NCBI GenBank assembly: GCA_012270975.1
Contig: JAAXHH010000013.1
Coordinates: 37,240 to 101,239, forward strand
Reading direction: 5' to 3'
DNA: 64,000 bases
Source: Candidatus Latescibacterota bacterium
GTDB lineage: Bacteria; JAAXHH01
Shown: positions 28,194-36,888 of the stretch, in pieces
Layout: the number at the start of each line of letters is the position of its first letter
Numbering within the stretch: position 1 is the first letter of the stretch
Program-made: the position numbers and the translations under genes
Notes under the pieces: model-generated
What the model was told of the DNA's origin: nothing
What the model saw: only the letters and a program-made list of their open reading frames with translations
Database searches by the model: none

Positions 28194-29285
28194 TCAGTCC
28201 GATTCCGCGCCGTTCATGTACTCGTTCATCAGCGAATGGAAGTGGTGCACGCCGTTCTCCCGCTTGACGGAGAACCGGCCCTGGTTGTAGGAAGCGGACT
28301 GCAGCCCGCGCTGGACATGCTCGCAGATGAAGATGTCCTCTTCCTGGATCTCGTCCCCGAAGTCCACCAGGTTTTCCACGTCCTGTTCCATGTCGGGCGA
28401 CAGGTACCATTCGAAGATGGTCAGGCATCGGTCGTGGCCCATGGGCACCACCAGGTTGGTCTGCATCTGGCCCAGGTAGATGTTGAGCATGAGCGTGGGA
28501 AAGACCCAGTAGTACTGCGTGTCGCCCTGGTCCTGCTCTGTCGGCAGGTAGCGTCGCGGCCCCTTGTACCCCTTCTTCTCCGGGCCGAAGATCGGGGCGT
28601 GCTGGATAGAGTAGTAGCGGAAGGGCTCCACCCGGTAGGCGTCGTAGTCGATCTCGCGGTACAACCCCGGATGCACGACCGGCAGGTGATAACCTTCCAG
28701 GTAGTTGTCCACGTACACCTTCCAGTTGCAGTCCATCTCGTAGTCGCGGCGTTTGGCCCACTTCATCTCGCCGATGTTGTGGGCGGCGGCGCGTTTTTCG
28801 ATGTCGCCCAGAAAGGCCTCCAGGGGCGGCGCCGTCTCGTCCAGGTTGACGAACAGCAGAGGTCCCCACTGGCTCACGCGCACCGGTTTCAGCGCCATGG
28901 CGCAGCGGTCGAGGGCCTGCACGTCTTCGAATTCGGGTGCGTGGCGCAGCGATCCGTCCAGGTTGTAGGTCCACCCGTGGTAATAGCAGACGAAGGTCCG
29001 CCGGTTGCCCTGCTCGAGGGCCACGGGCCCGGCGCGGTGCTTGCACACGTTGAAGAACGCGCGGACCACGTCGTCGGCACCGCGGGCGATGACCACCGGC
29101 TCCCCCGCCACGTCTACCGTGAAGTAGTCTCCGACGCGGGCCACCTGGTCCGCCCGTCCCACGAGCTGCCACGTCCTGCGGAATATGTCCCTGTATTCCC
29201 GCTGCAGGAACGCCGGATCGGTGTACCAGGAAGACGGAATCGTCCAGGCGGTCTCGATGTTCTGATCGAATGGATGATCGTTCAT
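28194..29285 (-). CDS. Rieske aromatic/quaternary-amine ring-hydroxylating-type oxygenase alpha subunit
   Basis: FFNVCKHRAGPVALEQGNRRTFVCYYHGWTYNLDGSLRHAPEFE (Rieske CxH..CxxH) and NWKVYVDNYLEGYHLPVVHPGLYREID (Fe ligand region). Confidence 0.95.
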   Translation of the reverse strand: MNDHPFDQNIETAWTIPSSWYTDPAFLQREYRDIFRRTWQLVGRADQVARVGDYFTVDVAGEPVVIARGADDVVRAFFNVCKHRAGPVALEQGNRRTFVCYYHGWTYNLDGSLRHAPEFEDVQALDRCAMALKPVRVSQWGPLLFVNLDETAPPLEAFLGDIEKRAAAHNIGEMKWAKRRDYEMDCNWKVYVDNYLEGYHLPVVHPGLYREIDYDAYRVEPFRYYSIQHAPIFGPEKKGYKGPRRYLPTEQDQGDTQYYWVFPTLMLNIYLGQMQTNLVVPMGHDRCLTIFEWYLSPDMEQDVENLVDFGDEIQEEDIFICEHVQRGLQSASYNQGRFSVKRENGVHHFHSLMNEYMNGAESD

Positions 29286-29390
29286 GCGATCGAATCTCCT
29301 TGCTTTCACCGTCCTGGTCTGCCGCTCAGGTTCAGCAGCCGGTCCACATGCGAAATATCGGCTATTTCGGGAAGCCGCGCCATCTTTTTG

Positions 29391-32096
29391 CTAAAGCCCT
29401 TCCGAGTCCAGAACCTCGGCCGTCGCGAGTCCCTTTTCGGCCAACTGCGCCTCGATCCCGGCGCGGTCTCCCACGAGCAGATAGCCCGCGCGCGACTGTT
29501 TGAGGTACTGGCGGGCGGCGTTTCTCACGTCATCCAGCGTGACGGACTCGAGGTTCCCCATCGCATCCTGTATGTCCGTCATGGGCCTTCCCGAGCTCCA
29601 GAGTCCGCCGATACTGCCCGCGATGCGCCGCAGGGATTCGAACTGCTGGGCGTATCCCCGGATCCGGCCCGTCCGCGCCTCCTCCAGTTCTTCGCCGCCT
29701 ACCGGCCGTTCGCCGGCCAGCCCCCGCATTTCCGACATCAGCTCCTGCACGACCTCGCCGGTCTTATCGGCCTGGATCGACGTCTGAACTTTCCAGTAGC
29801 CGGCCACGCCGAGCAGGCCCAGCATAGTCGATACCCCGTATGTGTAGCCTTTTTCTTCCCGGAGGTTCAGGTTCAGGCGGGACTGGAAACCGCCGCCCCA
29901 GACCGCGTCCACGAGTCGAAGGGCGTAATAGTCGGGTGTGTCGCGCCCCGGCGCCTCGCTGAACTGGCAGACCACCGTTTGTGGGGCACCGGGACGATCG
30001 ACGAGCCAGGTCCGGTTCATCTTGCGCTCCGGCGAAGGATCCGGCACCGTTGCGGCCGGCCTGACGTCACCCTTCCAGGACCCGAACCGGTTCTCCGCCA
30101 GTTTCATCGCCTGGTCGCGGGTGATGTCGCCTGCGAACACCAGGGCGGACTGGTCCGGCCGCCAGTTATCTTCGTAGGCCCGGGCGAGATCGTATCTCGT
30201 CACGTCGGCCACCGTGGACGCGTACCCCTGTACGGGACGCCCGTAAGGATGATCGCCGCCGAAGACCAGTCTGGGGCATAGCCGCTGGGCCAGCGCCTGC
30301 GGGTGGGAGGCCTGCTGCGCCAGGTAGTCCAGGTGCCGATGCCGCTCGCGCTCCAGTTCCTCCTCGGGAAACTGGGGGTTGCGCACGACCTCCGCGAAGA
30401 GGGTCATGGCCGCGGCCAGGTTTCCCGTAAGCACATCCAACCCCAGGCGGGCGGATTCGAGATACATGGATTTTCGTATTACCGTACCCAGCCGGCTCAG
30501 CGTTTCGTCAATCGCCAGCGCACCGTAACCCCGCGTGCCCTTGTCCATGGTCTGCAGCATGAGCTGCGCCACGCCGCACCGCTCCGGCGTATCGTTTACG
30601 CTGCCCGATTTCACGGCCAGCGACACGGCCACCTTGGGGAGATCGTGGTGTTCGACGACCAGGACCTCGAGTCCGTTGTCGAGCCGTTCCTCGTGAACCA
30701 CGGGCGTCTGGAAGGGCGTATCCTTGCCTAACGCGGGCACACGCGACCGATCCAGTGTCTCGGCGGCCTCCGCTGGCGCACTCTGATCGGCCCCCTGCGG
30801 CAGCGTGTCGGGGTAATACCGGAGCAGCAGGCCGTGCCGGGAGACCAGCCACCGCTGGACCGTCTGCGCGATTACCGAACCATTCAGCTCGAGGAACCGG
30901 TCGTGTTCGACGTGGAAGTACCCCGGGTCGTTCCGGTAGGTGTTCGACTCGTTCAGCCGGTCCGCCTTGCCGCCGAAACCTCCGATGCGCTCGAGGCTCG
31001 AGACGTACTGGTACTCCCAAACGGTCCGGGCGCGCTCCACCTCGTCCCGGGTCGGTCCGCTGGCCGCCAGCCGCGCGATTTCCCTCGTGACCAGGTCCTC
31101 GACCTCCAGGACGTCGCCGCCGGGGCGGACGGTGGCGACGACCCCGAACAACCCGGCGATTTCCTGCGCGTAGTTGAAAGTGCTGACCTCGGTGCACAGC
31201 CTCCGGTCGTATACCAGGAGTTTCTCAAGCCGGGAAGACAGGCCGTCTCCAAGTACGGCCGCGGCCGCGTCCAGTGCGATCTCGTCCGTTTCGAACCTTG
31301 CCGGCGCCGGCCAGACCATGTGGACCCGGGCCTGGGGGACGCGGTCGGTGACCTCCACGATCTTGCTTTCGGGCAGGGAAGGCACCCAGCGCCGCTGCCG
31401 GTCAATCAGGGGACCGGGTTCCAGTCCGCCGTAGTAATGGGCCACGCGGTCCCGGGCATGGTCTTCGTCGAAATCTCCGGCAATGACCAGCGAAAGGTTG
31501 CTGGGCGTGTAGTAGGTCCGGAAAAACTCGGCCACTTCGTCCACCGTGGCGGCTTCCAGGTCTTCGTGCCTTCCGATGACGGGCCAGGAATAGGGATGGC
31601 CGGTGGGATAGAGGTGCTCGTTGACCAGTTCGAACCAGCGGCCGTAGGGCTGGTTCTCCGTGGTCTGGCGGCGTTCGTTCCGGACGACCTCGCGCTGGTT
31701 CTCGAAGTTCTCCTTCGTGAGCGCGTCGGCCAGCGTGGCGATCCGGTCCGATTCCAGCCACAGCACGTACTCCAGGTTGCCCGAGGGCACGGTGGCGAAG
31801 TAGTTGGTGCGATCGTAACTCGTCGTACCGTTGACGCCGCCTTCCCGCAGGTTGCCGCCCGCCTGTTCGATGTACTTGAAGTATCCCCCGGGCGCGTTTT
31901 CCGACCCCTCGAACATCAGGTGCTCGAAGAGATGAGCGAACCCCGTGCGGCCGGGGCGCTCCACCTTGGACCCCACGTGGAACCAGTGATTTACATGTAC
32001 CACGGGCAACTTGCGGTCGATGTGCAGGATAACCTGCAATCCATTCGCAAGGGTATACTTCTCAAAAGATACCCGCGGCAGGGACTTCTCCGCCAT
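29391..32096 (-). CDS. M16-family zinc metallopeptidase, double domain
   Basis: GRTGFAHLFEHLMFEGSENAPGGYFKYIEQAGGNLREGGVNGTTSYDRTNYF (HxxEH); second M16 domain lacks HxxEH. Confidence 0.95.
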   Translation of the reverse strand: MAEKSLPRVSFEKYTLANGLQVILHIDRKLPVVHVNHWFHVGSKVERPGRTGFAHLFEHLMFEGSENAPGGYFKYIEQAGGNLREGGVNGTTSYDRTNYFATVPSGNLEYVLWLESDRIATLADALTKENFENQREVVRNERRQTTENQPYGRWFELVNEHLYPTGHPYSWPVIGRHEDLEAATVDEVAEFFRTYYTPSNLSLVIAGDFDEDHARDRVAHYYGGLEPGPLIDRQRRWVPSLPESKIVEVTDRVPQARVHMVWPAPARFETDEIALDAAAAVLGDGLSSRLEKLLVYDRRLCTEVSTFNYAQEIAGLFGVVATVRPGGDVLEVEDLVTREIARLAASGPTRDEVERARTVWEYQYVSSLERIGGFGGKADRLNESNTYRNDPGYFHVEHDRFLELNGSVIAQTVQRWLVSRHGLLLRYYPDTLPQGADQSAPAEAAETLDRSRVPALGKDTPFQTPVVHEERLDNGLEVLVVEHHDLPKVAVSLAVKSGSVNDTPERCGVAQLMLQTMDKGTRGYGALAIDETLSRLGTVIRKSMYLESARLGLDVLTGNLAAAMTLFAEVVRNPQFPEEELERERHRHLDYLAQQASHPQALAQRLCPRLVFGGDHPYGRPVQGYASTVADVTRYDLARAYEDNWRPDQSALVFAGDITRDQAMKLAENRFGSWKGDVRPAATVPDPSPERKMNRTWLVDRPGAPQTVVCQFSEAPGRDTPDYYALRLVDAVWGGGFQSRLNLNLREEKGYTYGVSTMLGLLGVAGYWKVQTSIQADKTGEVVQELMSEMRGLAGERPVGGEELEEARTGRIRGYAQQFESLRRIAGSIGGLWSSGRPMTDIQDAMGNLESVTLDDVRNAARQYLKQSRAGYLLVGDRAGIEAQLAEKGLATAEVLDSEGL

Positions 32097-32219
32097 GGCT
32101 CATCCCGGTTACAGTTACTGGCGGCACAGGCTGGGGAGTACAGATATGCGGCTATGCGGCGCCAGGATGAATGTGCTTCCAAACGGCGGTGGCCGGGCAG
32201 GCCCGTTACACCGGATCCA

Positions 32220-33284
32220 CTACACCGGCTCTACCTTGCCCGACTTCGCGGAACGGTACGCGGCGTCCAGGATCATGACGGAACGCATGGCCGCGGTGCC
32301 GGGCGTGAAGTTCTCCACGTCGCGGCCGAGGATCAGGTCGGCGAAGTTCTCCGGAGGCCCTTCGCAGCTGTAGGCGCCGGCGTCGGGGGCCACGTCGTGG
32401 ACCTGGTCCCGTCCGTCGTGCCGATGGACCGCGAGGCGCGCCCGCTCGACATCAAGGAGGAGCATGCCCTCGGAACCGAAGATCCGGATGTCGAGCTGGA
32501 ACATCTGTCCTTCGGGGATGTCCCCCGACCCGGAGAGCGCGCCGATCACGCCGTCCTCGAAGCGGACGGTCACGGCGTCGTACATCTCCACCCGGGACCC
32601 GGCTTCCGCCATCATGGCGAAGACCTCGCCGGGGACGAGTCCCGTGAGCCAGGACAGCAGGCCCAGGCTGTGGGACATCTGCGCATGGCCGTAGCCGCCG
32701 TCGGCCACCACGGGATCGGCCCAGGTGGCCGGATCGGGCGCGAAGAGACCGCCGCCGTTGGCCTCGTGGTCGAAGTCCAGGCCCTGGAGCAGGCCCCGTA
32801 TGGGAGAAGCCATGTGGCAGAGCACGGACTCGATCTTTCCCACGACTCCGGCGTCGAGCTGCCGCTTGGCCGCCTGGATGTACGGCTTGTGGTGCCACCC
32901 GTAGGGGACGAGCAGGTGAAGACCCTTCTCGTCCGCCAGCCGGACAAGTTCTCTGGCGTCGGCGCTCTTCGTGCACATGGGCTTTTCGACCATGACGTGC
33001 AACCCGCGTTCCAGGGCCGCGCTCGCGTGCTCGAAGTGCAGCGTATGAGGACTGGACACCACCACGCCGTCCAGCTCGACTTCGTCCAGCATCCGGCGGT
33101 AGTCTTCCGTCCCGTACGGCACGCCGAAAGCCTCCTGCACCTGGCGCAGTTCGGCCGCCCCGAGCCGGCAGACGGCCGACAGTTCCACGTCCCCCGCCTC
33201 GTCGGCCCGCTTCCGCAGCACCGGCAGGTGGTTGGCCGTCGCCCACCACCCGGTGCCGATGAATCCTATGTGCGCTTTATCCAT
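32220..33284 (-). CDS. Gfo/Idh/MocA family oxidoreductase
   Basis: DKAHIGFIGTGWWATANHLPVLRKRADEAGDVELSAVC...DGVVVSSPHTLHFEHASAALERGLHVMVEKPMCTKSADARELV. Confidence 0.93.
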   Translation of the reverse strand: MDKAHIGFIGTGWWATANHLPVLRKRADEAGDVELSAVCRLGAAELRQVQEAFGVPYGTEDYRRMLDEVELDGVVVSSPHTLHFEHASAALERGLHVMVEKPMCTKSADARELVRLADEKGLHLLVPYGWHHKPYIQAAKRQLDAGVVGKIESVLCHMASPIRGLLQGLDFDHEANGGGLFAPDPATWADPVVADGGYGHAQMSHSLGLLSWLTGLVPGEVFAMMAEAGSRVEMYDAVTVRFEDGVIGALSGSGDIPEGQMFQLDIRIFGSEGMLLLDVERARLAVHRHDGRDQVHDVAPDAGAYSCEGPPENFADLILGRDVENFTPGTAAMRSVMILDAAYRSAKSGKVEPV

Positions 33285-33370
33285 ACTCGATTCCTCGTTG
33301 TTTACAGTCCTCGTCTTTTCAGTCATCGACTTGTCTGCCCGTGCCGTTGCTATGAACGCGTGCACTTGAA

Positions 33371-34003
33371 CTAAACCGAACGCGTGCCCCGGAATACGCC
33401 GCCCGTCGTGGCGTCCACGATCCAGACCTCATTCTGCCAGAGGGTAAACCCATGGGGTTCCGGACCCTCCACGTCCAACCGGTCCAGTTGCTTTCCCGTA
33501 TCGGGATCGTACAGGAAAATCGCCCGGTGATTGGTTTCCACGCACCAGAGCTTTCCGTTTTCCCACGCAATGCCGTGGGGCCGGTCTCCCGGGGCCGGGA
33601 AGGACTGCAGCACGGTCCATTCTTCGGGATCCATCCGGTAGATAGTGGCGTCGGGAGGCGATGACATCCACAGTTCCCCGTCCCGCCATTCCAGCCCGTG
33701 GGCCCCGGTTTTCTTCGCGCCCGGCGTGGCGTAACGTTTCAGCGTATTTCCCGACGCGGGATCGATCTTCAGGGTCTCGCAACTGTAGGTGGAAGATACC
33801 CAGAGATGGGTGCCGCTGTGGGTGATCCCGCTGCCCCGGTCGGAGTCGCTGTCGAAGATGCGCAACGTCGCGCCGTCGCGGTAGTCGTGACAGCTGATCC
33901 GGTTGTCGCCCTGGTCCAGTATCCAGAGCCCCTCGGTGGTGGCCTGCAGCCCGTTGGGGTGGGGGCCGGGCGCATCAAAGACGTGGCTGAGCGACAGTTT
34001 CAT
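33371..34003 (-). CDS. Beta-propeller (NHL/SMP-30-like) protein
   Basis: Repeated GLWILDQGDNRISCHDYRDG / THLWVSSTYSCETLKIDPASGN / HGLEWRDGELWMSSPPDATIYRMDPE-type blades. Confidence 0.7.
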   Translation of the reverse strand: MKLSLSHVFDAPGPHPNGLQATTEGLWILDQGDNRISCHDYRDGATLRIFDSDSDRGSGITHSGTHLWVSSTYSCETLKIDPASGNTLKRYATPGAKKTGAHGLEWRDGELWMSSPPDATIYRMDPEEWTVLQSFPAPGDRPHGIAWENGKLWCVETNHRAIFLYDPDTGKQLDRLDVEGPEPHGFTLWQNEVWIVDATTGGVFRGTRSV

Positions 34004-34173
34004 TCAACAGCCTTTCCGCGATCAGGTACCGGGGGCCGGACAACACTCCAAAAATGCAACCGGTCCCCGTGCACTGTCAAGACACAAAGGCGGGCGTTCA
34101 TATGGTAATCCCGAATGGCGATCGGGGACCGGGTCCAGGCCGGGCGCGTCGACCCGGGCCGGAACGAAAAGTG

Positions 34174-34211
34174 TTGACGTCCTGGTGATATATCTATATT
34201 TTTAGAAATAT
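34174..34211 (+). promoter_or_regulatory. Candidate arsR promoter (TTGACG ... TATATT) with inverted repeat ATATTT-ttag-AAATAT overlapping the start codon
   Basis: Direct reading of dyad at 34196-34211 and hexamers at 34174-34179 and 34195-34200 (spacer 15 nt, short). Confidence 0.5.
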
Positions 34212-34524
34212 GGAAATGATCAACACCATATTTGCCGCCGCGGACCTCGAAGCCGAAGAGAAACACGCGTCGGCCTTCAAGGCGCTGAGCCACAAGACGC
34301 GCCTGGCCATCTTCTATCACCTCGTCAGGAAAGGCGAAGCGGGGGATACCGTCGGGAACCTGCAGGAGGCCGTCGCCATTCCGTGGGCGACCCTGTCCCA
34401 TCACCTGGACGTCCTGCACCGGGCGGATCTTCTGGAGTCCCGGCGCGAAGAGCGGTATATCTTTTACCGCGTGCGGCCCGAAAAGGTAAGTGACTTGGTA
34501 CGTCTGCTTACCGCATGTTGTTAA
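34210..34524 (+). CDS. arsR: ArsR/SmtB-family HTH regulator with C-terminal vicinal Cys
   Basis: AFKALSHKTRLAIFYHLVRKGEAGDTVGNLQEAVAIPWATLSHHLDVLHRADLLESRREERYIFYRV...LLTACC. Confidence 0.88.
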   Translation: MEMINTIFAAADLEAEEKHASAFKALSHKTRLAIFYHLVRKGEAGDTVGNLQEAVAIPWATLSHHLDVLHRADLLESRREERYIFYRVRPEKVSDLVRLLTACC

Positions 34525-34554
34525 CTGTCCCAACGGAGATACCGGAGGAAATCC

Positions 34555-35034
34555 ATGTCAGACTATCCCAAGATCCACCTGTCGTTTCCCGTCCGTGACC
34601 TGGACCGGAGTGTCGCATTTTACAAGAAGTTCTTCGGCGAGGATCCCGTGAAGACCCAGCCCGGTTACGTCAAGTTCCTGCCTTCCATCGCACCCTTGAA
34701 CCTGGCCCTGTATTCGGATGGGAAGGCCGTGGGCGATACGGCAAATCATTTCGGCATCGAAGTTCAGGATCACGAAACGGTCCTGCGACATCTGCTGCGG
34801 ATCAGGACATCCGGACTGGAAACCCGGGAAGAGATGGACTGCGACTGCTGTTACGCCAACCAGGACAAGTTCTGGGTGGAGGATCCGGATGGCCGTGAAT
34901 GGGAGATCTACGTGCTGAACCGGGACCTGGATGAATCCGGCGGGCGGGATGAAGAAGCCTGTTGCGCGGAACCGGAAGCCAGTGACGATGCCGGCCGGGC
35001 GTGTTCGACCGAAGTACCGGCCTGCTGCGGATAG
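34555..35034 (+). CDS. ArsI/CadI-like VOC-family protein (putative C-As lyase)
   Basis: IHLSFPVRDLDRSVAFYKKFFGEDPVKTQPGYVKFLP...NHFGIEVQD...EEMDCDCCYANQDKFWVEDPDGREWEIYVL; vicinal Cys pair and Cys-rich C-terminus. Confidence 0.85.
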   Translation: MSDYPKIHLSFPVRDLDRSVAFYKKFFGEDPVKTQPGYVKFLPSIAPLNLALYSDGKAVGDTANHFGIEVQDHETVLRHLLRIRTSGLETREEMDCDCCYANQDKFWVEDPDGREWEIYVLNRDLDESGGRDEEACCAEPEASDDAGRACSTEVPACCG

Positions 35035-35077
35035 CGTACCGCGCCGGTTACGTATTGTTGCCGAACAGGAGCAGATC

Positions 35078-36196
35078 ATGAAAACAGACACGCTGCTGGT
35101 CCACGCCGGAGGAGGATTGGAACCCGACTCGGGCGCCATTTCGCCTTCCATTCACCTCTCGACAACGTTTGAGCACACGCCGGACGGGGAGGCGACGCAC
35201 GACCACGTCTACATCCGGATGGGCAATCCGACCCAGGACCGGCTGGAAGAGGCCCTGTCGGCCATCGAGGACGGCGCGAAGTCCCTCGTCTACGCGTCGG
35301 GCATGGCGGCGGTAACGGGCTGTGTGCAGACGCTCGCCCCCGGTGCCCACCTGCTGATGCACAGGGACGTGTACAGCGTTACCCGCGCGATCGGACGGGA
35401 ACTCCTGCCGAACTGGAACATCGAGGTGACCGACGTGGACATGTCCGACCTCGAAGCGGTCGGACGCGCCATGCGGCCCGATACGGCACTGCTCTGGGCG
35501 GAGACCCCGTCGAATCCCGCCATGGACGTCATCGACATCGGCGCGGTGGCCGGTATCGCACACGACGCCGGCGCCTTGCTGGCCGTCGACAACACCTTCG
35601 CCACGCCGGTAGTACAGCGTCCCATTCAGCACGGCGCCGATATCGTCATGCATTCCATGACCAAGTACCTGGGCGGCCACAGCGACGTGCAGGGCGGAGT
35701 GCTGGTGTTTCGGGAAGACGGAGACGGGGTCGAACGCGCCCGGCGCGTGCGGACGATCACCGGCGGAGTGCTTTCGCCCTTCAACGCCTGGCTGGTCCTG
35801 CGCGGACTGCGCTCATTGGGCTGCCGCATGGCGCGTCATGTCGCCAACGCAGAGGCCATCGCCTCGGCGCTGGCCGGTCATCCCGGGATCGAGGGCGTCG
35901 ATTATCCCGGCCTGCCCGATCACCCGGGACACGCCGTCGCGACACGACAGATGGATGGATACGGCGGCATGCTTTCCCTGCGGGTCAAGGGCACGCGGGA
36001 GGACGCGCTGCGGGTTGCAAGCCGGGTCCGGCTGATTCGAAATGCCACGAGCCTGGGCGGGGTCGAAAGCCTGATCGAGCACCGGCAGTCCATCGAGGGG
36101 CCCGGAACGGTAACCGCGCCCAACCTCCTCCGCCTTTCCACCGGACTGGAAGCGGCCGAGGACCTGATCGGCGACCTGATCCAGGCGCTGGAATAA
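35078..36196 (+). CDS. Trans-sulfuration PLP-dependent enzyme (cystathionine gamma-synthase/lyase family)
   Basis: DTLLVHAGGGLEPDSGAISPSIHLSTTFEHTPDGE...VYIRMGNPTQDRLEEALSAIEDGAKSLVYASGMAAV...HSMTKYLGGHSDVQGGVLV; start chosen at MKTDTLL. Confidence 0.94.
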   Translation: MKTDTLLVHAGGGLEPDSGAISPSIHLSTTFEHTPDGEATHDHVYIRMGNPTQDRLEEALSAIEDGAKSLVYASGMAAVTGCVQTLAPGAHLLMHRDVYSVTRAIGRELLPNWNIEVTDVDMSDLEAVGRAMRPDTALLWAETPSNPAMDVIDIGAVAGIAHDAGALLAVDNTFATPVVQRPIQHGADIVMHSMTKYLGGHSDVQGGVLVFREDGDGVERARRVRTITGGVLSPFNAWLVLRGLRSLGCRMARHVANAEAIASALAGHPGIEGVDYPGLPDHPGHAVATRQMDGYGGMLSLRVKGTREDALRVASRVRLIRNATSLGGVESLIEHRQSIEGPGTVTAPNLLRLSTGLEAAEDLIGDLIQALE

Positions 36197-36285
36197 GGCT
36201 GACGGTCCACACTGATTGGGGTCGGACAGGTGGGGTATGGGGCTGCCGGTTCCGCCGGAATGAAGTCGTCGGTACCGCGCGGGGC

Positions 36286-36594
36286 TTACTCGTCGGGCGA
36301 GCAGGTTCCGCAGGGCGCGTATTCTTCCACCGCTTTATCGACGGCGATGGCCTTGGCGTTGCCGTTCAGGAAACGGCAGTCGGACCGGTGGTACTTCGTA
36401 CCGCCGTCTGTGACGTAGACGATGGGCACATCGGCGTCCCGTTCGGGCTTCGAGGGCCAGAACCTGTTATTGACGGTCAGTTCGATGCCCTTGTCGAGCA
36501 GGTCGTCCACGACCGCACGGATCAATCTGCGTTTATGCCAGGTGAGGGCGGTGAGCGCTGCCGTGGCGGCCACGGCAAAGATCAGTCTCAGCAT
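36286..36594 (-). CDS. Small membrane-anchored protein with Cys/His motif (YHRSDCRFL...YAPCGTC)
   Basis: N-terminal hydrophobic segment and YHxxxC...A...Y.PCxxC pattern. Confidence 0.55.
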   Translation of the reverse strand: MLRLIFAVAATAALTALTWHKRRLIRAVVDDLLDKGIELTVNNRFWPSKPERDADVPIVYVTDGGTKYHRSDCRFLNGNAKAIAVDKAVEEYAPCGTCSPDE

Positions 36595-36780
36595 GGTATT
36601 CTTCTTCCTCGGTATCGGTGCACTCAGCGAACGACGATATCAACGCCTTGCGTCAGGGAAGCATCGGACATGCATCACGTAACGCCGCGTTGCCAGCAAG
36701 GATGTCAATATAACACACAAGCCCTCTGGAGACAAGCAGGGAATGCGACCCGAGGGGCCGGCCTCGACTTCTCCCGAGTC

Positions 36781-36835
36781 TTGACATGCCAATGCCCGTC
36801 CCCTATTATAAGTCGTTCTGATACGCCCGTATCAG
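36781..36835 (+). promoter_or_regulatory. Sigma70-like promoter TTGACA-N17-TATTAT with 18-bp palindromic operator CTGATACG-cc-CGTATCAG at predicted start
   Basis: Direct reading: -35 at 36781-36786, -10 at 36804-36809, dyad at 36818-36835. Confidence 0.7.
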
Positions 36836-36888
36836 GGCATGACTTACAGGTATTTTCGCGGTAGAATTCAAGACTTTCGGGAGCAATC

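Noticed and set aside
30834-33374. Plus-strand ORF of 846 aa
   Set aside because: Shadow ORF spanning antisense of M16 peptidase and Gfo/Idh genes; composition typical of a shadow frame.
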